Below are positions 56,670-64,000 of a DNA stretch of 64,000 bases, piece after piece. Both the position numbers and the translations under genes were made by a program. The DNA is from Deltaproteobacteria bacterium (GTDB lineage Bacteria; Desulfobacterota; Desulfobulbia; Desulfobulbales; Desulfurivibrionaceae), in NCBI GenBank assembly GCA_021802645.1, contig JAJZRO010000009.1, positions 1 to 64,000 on the forward strand, read 5' to 3'. Under the pieces are notes generated by a model. It made no database searches. It was given only the letters and a program-made list of their open reading frames with translations, and was not told where the DNA came from. Within the stretch, counting starts at the first letter, position 1. Each line of letters begins with the position of its first letter.

Positions 56670-57746
56670 TCAGGCGCCTGCCAGCGCCAGACATTCGTTG
56701 ATGATGGTCTCGGTGGCCGCCGGTCGGCCCAGTTCCTTGGCCCGCGCCGCCATCTCCTGCCGACGCGCCTCCTTGGCCAGCAAATCACCCAGCAGGACGG
56801 CGAGTTTCGTGCTGTCCAGGTTGATCTCGTCCGCCATCAGGGCCGCCCCGTGATCCACGAGATAGCGGGCATTATGGCGCTGGTGGTCGTCCGCCGCGTA
56901 GGGGTACGGGATCAGCAGAGACGGCCGGCCGAAGACCGTGATCTCGGCAAGCGTCGTGGCCCCGGCCCGCGACACGATCAGGTCCGCCTCGGCATAGACC
57001 GTTGCCATGTCGCTGATAAACGGCTCCACCCGGGCGGCCACGGCCGCCGCATTATACCCTGCCTGCACCCATTCGGCATCATGGATACCGGTCTGATGGA
57101 TGATAGTGAGGCGGTTTTTTTCACTGAGCTGCTCCACTGCCGCCACCATCAATCGGTTCACTGCCCGGGCGCCTTGGCTGCCGCCGAGCACCAGCACGGT
57201 GAGCCGCTCATGCGGTGCGGCTCCCGTCGCTGCCCGCGCCAGCAATTCCCGGCGCACCGGGTTGCCGGTGAGCCGCACCTTGCCGGCCGGGAAATACCGC
57301 TCGCTGCCGGGCAGCGAGACAAAAACCCGATCGACAATCCGTCCCAACAGCCGGTTGGCCAAGCCGGGAATGGAATTCTGCTCGTGGATCGCGGTCCGGA
57401 CGCCCAAAAGCCGCGCCGCCAGCAGGACCGGCCCGGTGACGTAGCCGCCGACCCCGAACACCAGATCGGGCTTGAATTGCCGCAGCAGTTGCATGGCCCG
57501 CCAGACGCTGACCGGGACCTGCAAGAGGGCGCCGAACTGCCGCAGCAGGGTTTTCCCCTTGAGCGCCCGGCTGGCCAGCGCCACCACCGCAAACGGCTTC
57601 TTGGCCAAAGCCTGGTTGTCGAGATGCCGATCGGTCCCGATGAACATCACCTTGCCCTGCGGAAAACGTTGCAGCATCCCTTCGGCCAGGGCAATCCCCG
57701 GAAAGAGATGGCCGCCGGTGCCGCCGCCTGTGATCACCAATCGCAT
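56670..57746 (-). CDS. murG: Lipid II synthase MurG
   Basis: MurG transfers GlcNAc onto lipid I at the inner face of the membrane, making lipid II. The 358-residue glycosyltransferase starts [20 protein letters not shown] and has the second glycine loop [12 protein letters not shown] and donor-site [15 protein letters not shown] four codons earlier (57758) is an alternative start; the ATG has GGTG nine bases upstream. Confidence 0.95.
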   Translation of the reverse strand: MRLVITGGGTGGHLFPGIALAEGMLQRFPQGKVMFIGTDRHLDNQALAKKPFAVVALASRALKGKTLLRQFGALLQVPVSVWRAMQLLRQFKPDLVFGVGGYVTGPVLLAARLLGVRTAIHEQNSIPGLANRLLGRIVDRVFVSLPGSERYFPAGKVRLTGNPVRRELLARAATGAAPHERLTVLVLGGSQGARAVNRLMVAAVEQLSEKNRLTIIHQTGIHDAEWVQAGYNAAAVAARVEPFISDMATVYAEADLIVSRAGATTLAEITVFGRPSLLIPYPYAADDHQRHNARYLVDHGAALMADEINLDSTKLAVLLGDLLAKEARRQEMAARAKELGRPAATETIINECLALAGA

Positions 57747-57773
57747 ACGGTGCCGCACCTAGTTGACTGCCGT

Positions 57774-57950
57774 TTATTCCACCAGGCGGATACCCTGCTC
57801 CAGCCGGTCGAGCTGGAACCGCGCCATGGTCGCCTGATAACAGGTAGGACAATAGCCATGGGACAACCGCTCTTCATCCTTCGCCTGCCGCCTCTTGATC
57901 CACCCCTTCCCGCTCTTGGTCCTGTGGCACACGCAGCACACCGTGGTCAT
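57774..57950 (-). CDS. Small CxxC/CxxC zinc-ribbon-like protein in the ftsW position
   Basis: A 58-residue frame begins MTTVCCVCHRTKSGKGWIKR and later reads LSHGYCPTCYQATMARFQ. Cys5-x2-Cys8 and Cys34-x2-Cys37 would bind one zinc. The SHGxCPxC pattern recalls short zinc-binding segments found after some response-regulator domains in deltaproteobacteria, but I do not know a function. The start has GGGGGAAGG just upstream. It fills most of the 234-base gap between murD and murG, where ftsW is usually found. Coding status is inferred from motif conservation, not shown. Confidence 0.65.
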   Translation of the reverse strand: MTTVCCVCHRTKSGKGWIKRRQAKDEERLSHGYCPTCYQATMARFQLDRLEQGIRLVE

Positions 57951-57980
57951 GATCCTTCCCCCTCATGCTCGCATGACATC

Positions 57981-59465
57981 TCAGGCAACCAGTGCCTCCA
58001 CGATCGGGCATGGGCTGCCGCCCCCCCGCACTTGCCGTGGCGTGGAACGAAGCGCCTGCACCGCCTCCCGGAACACCTCGCCCCGGTGGCCGTAATTCTC
58101 GAACATATCGAAGCTGGCGCAGGCCGGCGACAAAAGCACCACGTCGCCCTGGCGCGCCAGATCCCTCGCCTTGTCGACCGCCTCGGCCATGCTCTCGGCG
58201 AAGACGATCGGGATCAGATCCTCGAAGGCCGCCGCCATCAGCTGGCGCGCGCTGCCGATGAGCACCATGGCCTTGACCTTCTGTTGCACGATATCGCGCA
58301 TGATGCGGTAATCGCCCCCCTTGTCGAGACCGCCGGCAATGAGCACCACCGGCTGCCGCATCCCTTCGAGGGCCGAAACCACGGCGCCGATGTTGGTGGC
58401 CTTGGAGTCGTCGTAGTAGCCGACCCCCGCTACTTCGGCCACCAAGGCCAGACGGTGCGGCAACGGCTTGAAGGCAGCCAGCCCCCGTTGCACCGCCTTG
58501 GGAGAACAACCGCAGCAACGGGCCGCGATGATGGCAGTCATCGCGTTATGGCTGTTGGGGGCCATGGCCAAGGGCGTACCGGCCAGCTCATATTCTTCCA
58601 CCGCCGCGCCGGGGACCACCTCTCGAATCGCCGCCACCGTCCCGTTGAGGCTGGCGCCGATCCCGACGGTCCGCTCGCCCACGATAGCGCGCCGGCTGCG
58701 AATCGCAAAGGGCGAGGCCGGATCAGTGGCGGCCTCGGCCAACAACCGGGCAATCTCCGGGTCGTCGCCATCGAGGATCGCGGTATCCTCGGACTGCTGG
58801 TGACGGAAGATCGACCATTTCGACGCGGCATAGGCACCATAGGAGGGATAGCGATCAAGATGGTCCGGAGTGATATTCAGGAGAATCGCCACCCGCGGCC
58901 GGAAATTGCCGGCGGTATCGAGCTGGAAGCTCGACACCTCCAGCACCACCCACTCCGCCTCCTGGGGGCCGGCAAGATACTCGCAAAGCGGGGTGCCGAG
59001 GTTACCGCCGACAAAGACCTTCTTGCCCGCAGCCGCCAGCAGGTCGCCCACCAGGGTGGTGACGGTGCTCTTGCCGTTGGTGCCGGTGATCGCCACCACC
59101 GGCGCCTTGAGGAAGTCCTGGGCCAGGGCCAGCTCGCCGAAAACCGGAATCCCCTTGGCCCGCGCCGCCGCCAGGGCCGGCAGCGTGAGCGGCACCCCCG
59201 GGCTGAGCAGGATGGCATTCACCTTGCTGAACAGTTCAGAGGAGTGGCCGCCGATCTCGCAGTAGACTCCTTTCTCCTGGAGCCACTGAATCTTCTCCGC
59301 GTCCAACTGCGGCGCGCGGCCACCCTCTGAAACCGAAACCCGCATCCCCTGGGCGAGCAAGAATCGCACTGCCGCATAGCCGGATTTGCCGAGGCCGACC
59401 ACCAGGACATGATCGCCCTGTTGCAGGATCGGCGTCGGCAGTATGGGGCTGGTAGCGTTGTGCAT
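57981..59465 (-). CDS. murD: UDP-N-acetylmuramoyl-L-alanine--D-glutamate ligase MurD
   Basis: MurD adds D-glutamate. The 494-residue protein has the N-terminal GLGKSGYAAVRFLLAQG loop, the ATP site TGTNGKSTVTTLVGDLLA, NITPDHLDRY and the C-terminal DDSKATNIGAVVSALEG and LLSPACASFDMFENYGHRG. It is longer than the ~450 residues common in the family because of a C-terminal tail of ~15 residues and small insertions. It follows mraY by five bases. Confidence 0.95.
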   Translation of the reverse strand: MHNATSPILPTPILQQGDHVLVVGLGKSGYAAVRFLLAQGMRVSVSEGGRAPQLDAEKIQWLQEKGVYCEIGGHSSELFSKVNAILLSPGVPLTLPALAAARAKGIPVFGELALAQDFLKAPVVAITGTNGKSTVTTLVGDLLAAAGKKVFVGGNLGTPLCEYLAGPQEAEWVVLEVSSFQLDTAGNFRPRVAILLNITPDHLDRYPSYGAYAASKWSIFRHQQSEDTAILDGDDPEIARLLAEAATDPASPFAIRSRRAIVGERTVGIGASLNGTVAAIREVVPGAAVEEYELAGTPLAMAPNSHNAMTAIIAARCCGCSPKAVQRGLAAFKPLPHRLALVAEVAGVGYYDDSKATNIGAVVSALEGMRQPVVLIAGGLDKGGDYRIMRDIVQQKVKAMVLIGSARQLMAAAFEDLIPIVFAESMAEAVDKARDLARQGDVVLLSPACASFDMFENYGHRGEVFREAVQALRSTPRQVRGGGSPCPIVEALVA

Positions 59466-59470
59466 ACGTT

Positions 59471-60547
59471 TTACCGCAGCTTCAAGGTAGCGATGGCCAT
59501 GAGGCCGAGCACGATGGAGACGATCCAGAAGCGGACCACCACCTTGGGCTCGGGCCAGCCTTTCTTTTCGAAATGATGATGGAACGGCGCCATCAGGAAG
59601 ATCCGCTTGCCGCCGGAGAGCTTGTAGTAGCCGACCTGCAGCATGACCGACAGCGCCTCCATGACAAAGATGCCGCCCACCAGGGCGAGCAGGAACTCCT
59701 GCTTGATGATGATGGCCACCAACCCCAGGGCGGCGCCCAGGGCCAGGGCGCCGACATCGCCCATGAAGACCCGGGCCGGATAGCAGTTGAACCAGAGGAA
59801 ACCGAGACTGGCGCCCACCAGGGTGGCGCAGAAGACGGCCACCTCGCCGGCGCCGGGGACAAAGGGCAGTTGCAGATAGGCGGAAAGCACGGCATGGCCG
59901 GCAAGATAGGAAAAAAGCAGATAGACGGTGCCGGTCACCACGGTGGGGCCGGCCACCAGGCCATCGAGGCCGTCGGTGAGATTGACCGCGTTGGAGGCGC
60001 CGACCACCACCAGCATGGCGAAGATCACATAGTACCAGCCGAGGTCAGGCCGGGCGGCTTTGAAGAAGGGCAGACTCAGATGGCCGTCGAAACCGGGCAG
60101 CTGGTAGAGAACCAGCCCGGCCAGGCCCGCGCCCAGGAACTGGGAAATGAGCTTGCCCCGGGCCGAGAGTCCCCGGCTGTCCTTCTTCTTGATCTTGCGG
60201 TAGTCGTCGTAGGCACCGATCATGCCGAACCAGATCGTTACCAGGAGCAGCAACCAGACATAGGGATTGATGAGATCGACCCACAGCAGGGTCGCCACGG
60301 TGATCGCGCTCAAAATGAGGATGCCGCCCATGGTCGGCACCCCCCGCTTACTGAAGTGGGTCTCCGGGCCGTCGTCCCGCACCACTTGGCCGATGAGGTT
60401 CCGTTGCAGCATGCGAATGAAGGCTGGACCGGCGAGCAGCATGATAAGAAAGGCGGTGAGCGCCGCGCCGATACAGCGGAAGGTGATGTAGCGGAAAACA
60501 TTCAGGACGCTGAGATAGGAATGGAGCAGATAAAGCTGATAGAGCAT
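59471..60547 (-). CDS. mraY: Phospho-N-acetylmuramoyl-pentapeptide transferase MraY
   Basis: MraY moves phospho-MurNAc-pentapeptide to undecaprenyl phosphate, forming lipid I. The 358-residue membrane protein has about ten helices and the catalytic aspartate segments GAYDDYRKIKKK and NAVNLTDGLDGL. The metal-binding MAPFHHHFEKKGWPE motif is near the C-terminus. It starts four bases after murF. Confidence 0.97.
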   Translation of the reverse strand: MLYQLYLLHSYLSVLNVFRYITFRCIGAALTAFLIMLLAGPAFIRMLQRNLIGQVVRDDGPETHFSKRGVPTMGGILILSAITVATLLWVDLINPYVWLLLLVTIWFGMIGAYDDYRKIKKKDSRGLSARGKLISQFLGAGLAGLVLYQLPGFDGHLSLPFFKAARPDLGWYYVIFAMLVVVGASNAVNLTDGLDGLVAGPTVVTGTVYLLFSYLAGHAVLSAYLQLPFVPGAGEVAVFCATLVGASLGFLWFNCYPARVFMGDVGALALGAALGLVAIIIKQEFLLALVGGIFVMEALSVMLQVGYYKLSGGKRIFLMAPFHHHFEKKGWPEPKVVVRFWIVSIVLGLMAIATLKLR

Positions 60548-60551
60548 CGGC

Positions 60552-62048
60552 TTACCTCGTCTCCGTTGCCGTCAGTGCATTGGCGATGGTTTCCATCCGC
60601 ATCCCTCGTGATCCCTTGAGCAGGAGGATGTCGCCAGCTTGAAGCGTCCGTTCCTTGACCGCCTGGTCGAGCCAGGCGACAATGGCCTCCTTGTCGGCGA
60701 ACCGCTGCGCCTGCCTGCCGGTCATCCCGGCCTTGCGGGCACCAGCCACCAACTCGCCGGCAAATGTACCCACCGCCAGCAGGTAATCGAATTTGAGCCG
60801 GGCCACATGCTCGCCTACCAGCCGATGCGCCGCCACACTGTGGCTCCCAAGCTCCAGCATGTCGCCCAGCACCGCGACGATGCGCTGCCGGGTCTTGAGA
60901 TTGCGCACCGCCTCCAAGGCCGCCAGCATCGAGGAAGGATTGGCGTTGTAGGTGTCGTTGACGAGCTTGAGGCCGCTCGGCAGCACGCTGATCTGCATGC
61001 GCTTGTCGTAGGGGCGATGGCGGCTTAGCCCCGCCACGATCTCGGCCGGCGGGAGTCCCACCGCATGCGCCATCGCCGCGGCGGCCAGCGCATTCATGAC
61101 GTTGTGGGCACCGAGGCTGACGATGGTCAACCGGCCACGCCAGTCGCCAATATGCAGGGTAAAACGCATCCCCTCCTCACCCAGGCTCACGATGCGGGTA
61201 GCCCGCACGGTGGCCATGGCGCTGCGGCCGAAAGTGATCTTGCGATGCCGTAACCGGCGGGCCAACTTGCGTATCCGCACGTCGTCGACATTCACCACCA
61301 GCGTGCCCCACGCCTTCATGCCGACGAAAAGTTCGCCCTTGGCCCTTGCCACCCCCTCGATGGTCGACAGCCCGGCCAGGTGCGCCCCTTGGACATTGGT
61401 GATGCAAGCGACATCCGGTTCGGCGATCTCGGCCAGGCGGGCGATCTCGCCCGGCCGATTCATCCCCATCTCCAGCACCGCGAAGGCATGCTCCTCGTTT
61501 ACCGGCAACAGCGATTGGGGCAGGCCGATGAGGTTGTTCAGATTGCCCTTGGTCTTGAGCACGCTGTGGTGCTGGGCCAGAATGGCGCTGGTCATCTCCT
61601 TGACCGTGGTTTTGCCGGAACTGCCGGTCACCGCCAGCACCGTGAGATTGGGCATCTGCCGGCGCCGATAGTGGGCCAGATCGCCCAAGGCCTGCAGGGT
61701 GTCGTTCACCAGGATGACGGCGACAGCGCAGGGTCTGGCCGGCATCCTGGCCAGTACCAACCCGGCGGCCCCCCGTGCCAGGGCCTGCTCGATGAAGTCG
61801 TGGCCGTCAAACTTCTCGCCGATGAGGGCGACAAAGAGGTCCCCCGGCTCGACGGTACGGCTGTCGGTGGAAACCCGCTGAAAGGTCGCCCCGGTCGGAC
61901 GGCCAAGGAGACGGCCGCCGGTGGCAAAGAGCACCTGGGCCAGGGTCCAAACCGGCTGTCGCCATCCACTCCCCACGCGGCTGTTCTCCTGCTGCCGCTT
62001 CTGATGCGGCGCCTTATCTCGCGCCTCGCTTCGTGCCATACTCTCCAT
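60552..62048 (-). CDS. murF: UDP-MurNAc-tripeptide--D-Ala-D-Ala ligase MurF
   Basis: MurF adds D-Ala-D-Ala. The 498 residues contain the ATP site TGSSGKTTVKEMTSAIL, EMGMNRPGEIARLAEIAEPD and NDTYNANPSSMLAALE. A basic, poorly conserved ~30-residue N-terminal stretch precedes the family start, so the true start may be slightly downstream. It lies 32 bases after murE. Confidence 0.95.
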   Translation of the reverse strand: MESMARSEARDKAPHQKRQQENSRVGSGWRQPVWTLAQVLFATGGRLLGRPTGATFQRVSTDSRTVEPGDLFVALIGEKFDGHDFIEQALARGAAGLVLARMPARPCAVAVILVNDTLQALGDLAHYRRRQMPNLTVLAVTGSSGKTTVKEMTSAILAQHHSVLKTKGNLNNLIGLPQSLLPVNEEHAFAVLEMGMNRPGEIARLAEIAEPDVACITNVQGAHLAGLSTIEGVARAKGELFVGMKAWGTLVVNVDDVRIRKLARRLRHRKITFGRSAMATVRATRIVSLGEEGMRFTLHIGDWRGRLTIVSLGAHNVMNALAAAAMAHAVGLPPAEIVAGLSRHRPYDKRMQISVLPSGLKLVNDTYNANPSSMLAALEAVRNLKTRQRIVAVLGDMLELGSHSVAAHRLVGEHVARLKFDYLLAVGTFAGELVAGARKAGMTGRQAQRFADKEAIVAWLDQAVKERTLQAGDILLLKGSRGMRMETIANALTATETR

Positions 62049-62080
62049 TTTCCCCTCGCTTCCCCTGTTCCCCGTTTTTC

Positions 62081-63661
62081 CTACCAGCGGATCATCGCCA
62101 GCATCTCCCGCGCCACCAGGCGGTCATCGAAAAAGAGCCTGGTCTTGCCGATAAGCTGGTAGTCCTCATGCCCCTTGCCGCAGATCGCCACGATATCGCC
62201 CGGGTTGGCATGCCAGATTGCCTCCCGGATCGCCGCCTTGCGGCCGGGGATTACCTCGTATCCCTGCCTGGCCGGCTGGGAGTGCAGCATAGCCAGCGGC
62301 AACCGCGCCATCCCCGTGGCGCGGAGCCCCTCTTCGATGGCGGCGATGATTGCCCCAGGTCCCTCGCTGCGCGGATTGTCGGAGGTGATCACCGCCACAT
62401 CGGCGAGTCGTCCGGCAATGGCGCCCATCTGCGGCCGTTTGCCCTGGTCGCGGTCCCCACCGCAACCAAAGACCACGATCAACCGCCCCCTGCTGAGCCG
62501 CCGCAGGGTGTGCAGGATGTTTTCCAAGGCATCCGGCGTGTGGGCATAATCCACGAACACCTCGATGCCGGTGGCGGATGCCACCCGCTCCAGCCGACCC
62601 GGCGCCCCCGACGCCTCGTTCAAGCCCGCGGCAATCACTGCCGGCGCATAGCCAAGGGCACTGCCGACCGCCGCCACCCCCAGCAGGTTGCGGATATTGA
62701 ACTCGCCGACCAGCGGCGAATGAATCTCCATGGTGCCGCCCGCCACCGCCACCTCGAGGGTGAGGCCGGTCAGCTCCTCGCGGGCGGCGGTGAGCGCCAC
62801 CTCGCCCTGGCCGACGGCGCAACGAAGAAGCGTGGGCGCCTTTTCCCCCTTGCGGCCGGCCAGTTCGGCCAACAACCGGCCAGCCCACGGATCGCCGACA
62901 ATGGCATCGACCACCACGCCGATCCCGCCAGGCTTCAGGTACTCCCGAAAGAGCCGCTTCTTGCTGGCGAAGTAGGACTCCATATCGCCATGGAAGTCGA
63001 GATGGTCGCGGCTCAGGTTGGTAAAGAGCGCCACGTCGAAGGTGATCCCCGCCACCCGCTTCTGCTCCAGGGCATGGGAGGAAACCTCCATGATGACGTG
63101 GGTCACCCCGCTGTCGGCCATCTCCCGCAGCAGGCGCTGCAAGATCTCGGGCGGCGGGGTGGTATGGGCGGCCGGCAGCACCTTGCCGCCATAGCGGTAG
63201 TTGACGGTGCCGATCACCCCCGGCTCGCCGCCGGCCTTGCGGATCATGGTCTCCAGCAGATAGGCGCTGGTGGTTTTGCCGTTGGTGCCGGTGATGCCGA
63301 TCATGGTCATGCGGCGCGCCGGCTCCTGCCAGAAGGCGGCGGCAATAAGCCCCAACGCCTCCCGGCTGTCCGCCACCTCGATGCAGACCGGCAGCGTTTT
63401 TGCCTTCGGCCCGCGACGGCGCCCCTTTTCCAGCACCACCCCGGTGCAGCCCCGGCGCACCGCATCGTCGATAAAATCATGACCATCCACCGCGGTGCCG
63501 GCCACCGCGACAAAAAGCGTGCCTGCTTTCACCGCCCGGGAATCGGAGGTGACCGCAGTGATCGGCAGTCCGGCTATCGCTTGCGTGGCACGGTACGACA
63601 CGTTCTTCAGCAGCTCCTGTAAGGGAATACCCTCTGTTTCGTTTCGTGGTCCATTCGTCAT
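62081..63661 (-). CDS. murE: UDP-MurNAc-L-Ala-D-Glu--meso-diaminopimelate ligase MurE
   Basis: MurE adds the third residue of the stem peptide. The DNPR motif in TSDNPRSE indicates meso-diaminopimelate rather than lysine as substrate, in keeping with a Gram-negative wall. The ATP site GITGTNGKTTSAYLLE and VDYAHTPDALENIL are present in the 526 residues. It starts eight bases after the ftsI stop. Confidence 0.96.
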   Translation of the reverse strand: MTNGPRNETEGIPLQELLKNVSYRATQAIAGLPITAVTSDSRAVKAGTLFVAVAGTAVDGHDFIDDAVRRGCTGVVLEKGRRRGPKAKTLPVCIEVADSREALGLIAAAFWQEPARRMTMIGITGTNGKTTSAYLLETMIRKAGGEPGVIGTVNYRYGGKVLPAAHTTPPPEILQRLLREMADSGVTHVIMEVSSHALEQKRVAGITFDVALFTNLSRDHLDFHGDMESYFASKKRLFREYLKPGGIGVVVDAIVGDPWAGRLLAELAGRKGEKAPTLLRCAVGQGEVALTAAREELTGLTLEVAVAGGTMEIHSPLVGEFNIRNLLGVAAVGSALGYAPAVIAAGLNEASGAPGRLERVASATGIEVFVDYAHTPDALENILHTLRRLSRGRLIVVFGCGGDRDQGKRPQMGAIAGRLADVAVITSDNPRSEGPGAIIAAIEEGLRATGMARLPLAMLHSQPARQGYEVIPGRKAAIREAIWHANPGDIVAICGKGHEDYQLIGKTRLFFDDRLVAREMLAMIRW

Positions 63662-63669
63662 CCCGCTGC

Positions 63670-64000
63670 CTATTGCATCTGCCCCGCGCGCAACTCCAAC
63701 ATCCCCTGGTCAAGACCCTTGAGAGGGGTCGCGGGGGCCGGCTGCTGCCCCACCACCTGGCCGCTGCCCACCACCTTGAAACGCAAACCGGCCTGTTGCA
63801 ACACCTGGAGCGCCTTGCGCAGACTGAGGCCCTTCACATCCGGCATGGCCCCACCGGTGGAGGTCATGGCGGCCATCGGCTGATACGCCGGCTCCCGATG
63901 CAGCGCCAACCACTTCTTGTAATCAGCGGCCTCCTGGGCGGCCAGGGTGGACCATGCCGGCAGGGTGGTCTTTTCCGCTGCGTAATGGAGCGCCTGGCCG
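63670..64000 (-). CDS. ftsI: FtsI-type penicillin-binding protein, C-terminal end with a PASTA domain (5' end outside window)
   Basis: The frame is open to the window edge and shows ~109 residues. The last ~60 (AMPDVKGLSLRKALQVLQQA to MLELRAGQMQ) form one PASTA domain, which can bind peptidoglycan or beta-lactams. The preceding residues are the end of the transpeptidase domain region. FtsI before murE is the standard dcw order, and PASTA tails on this protein are known in deltaproteobacteria. No catalytic motif is visible in this part, so the assignment rests on the tail and on synteny. Confidence 0.82.
   Translation of the reverse strand, partial: GQALHYAAEKTTLPAWSTLAAQEAADYKKWLALHREPAYQPMAAMTSTGGAMPDVKGLSLRKALQVLQQAGLRFKVVGSGQVVGQQPAPATPLKGLDQGMLELRAGQMQ

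Noticed and set aside
57759-57980. Degenerate remnant of ftsW
   Set aside because: No hydrophobic stretch in any frame of the gap; the sequence encodes a short charged cysteine protein instead.

Overview
The window is about 64 kb of a GC-rich bacterial chromosome, almost all of it core genes on the minus strand. The best guess is a sulfate-reducing or sulfur-disproportionating Desulfobacterota, probably in or near Desulfobulbales. The reasons are aprBA next to qmoABC, a DNPR-type (meso-diaminopimelate) MurE, an FtsI with a PASTA tail, and the ribosomal gene order. The genus cannot be fixed from the sequence alone. I see no prophage, insertion sequence, CRISPR array or obvious genomic island.

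Layout from left to right. (1) 1-410: the 3' end of a plus-strand gene, probably an amino-acid permease with a cytoplasmic tail, facing a bidirectional terminator. (2) 496-4746: thiF-thiS-thiG-thiH (thiazole half of thiamine synthesis) followed by a stand-alone AICAR formyltransferase that lacks the usual IMP cyclohydrolase half. (3) 4850-38436: one of the longest possible colinear runs of translation and transcription genes. Read in the direction of transcription it is tRNA-Thr(TGT), tRNA-Tyr, tRNA-Gly, tRNA-Thr(GGT), tuf2, rpmG, tRNA-Trp, secE, nusG, rplKAJL, rpoBC, rpsL, rpsG, fusA, tuf1, then the S10, spc and alpha blocks to rplQ and a perfect terminator. Promoter-like sites lie upstream of the first tRNA and of rpsL. 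Hairpins resembling attenuators lie at rplA/rplJ and rplL/rpoB. (4) 38535-46435: aprB-aprA-qmoA-qmoB-qmoC, the APS reductase and its quinone-linked electron donor, with hairpin terminators after aprA, between qmoB and qmoC, and after qmoC. (5) 46533-47675: a divergent YkgJ-type cysteine-cluster protein. (6) 47691-64000: the dcw cell-wall and division cluster (ftsI end, murE, murF, mraY, murD, murG, murC, murB, ftsQ, ftsA, ftsZ), followed by a radical SAM protein and an orphan-looking sensor kinase whose start overlaps it.

How it fits together: growth machinery, cell-wall precursor synthesis and the central energy reaction of sulfate respiration (APS to sulfite, fed by menaquinol through Qmo) sit side by side on one strand. 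The departures from the textbook arrangement are small. The ftsW slot between murD and murG holds only a 58-residue CxxC/CxxC protein. The two tuf genes are identical at the nucleotide level. Several ribosomal genes start with TTG. Stem-loops partition the apr-qmo region. I did not find a convincing wholly new system; the 58-residue protein and the apr leader with its divergent YkgJ gene are the best leads.
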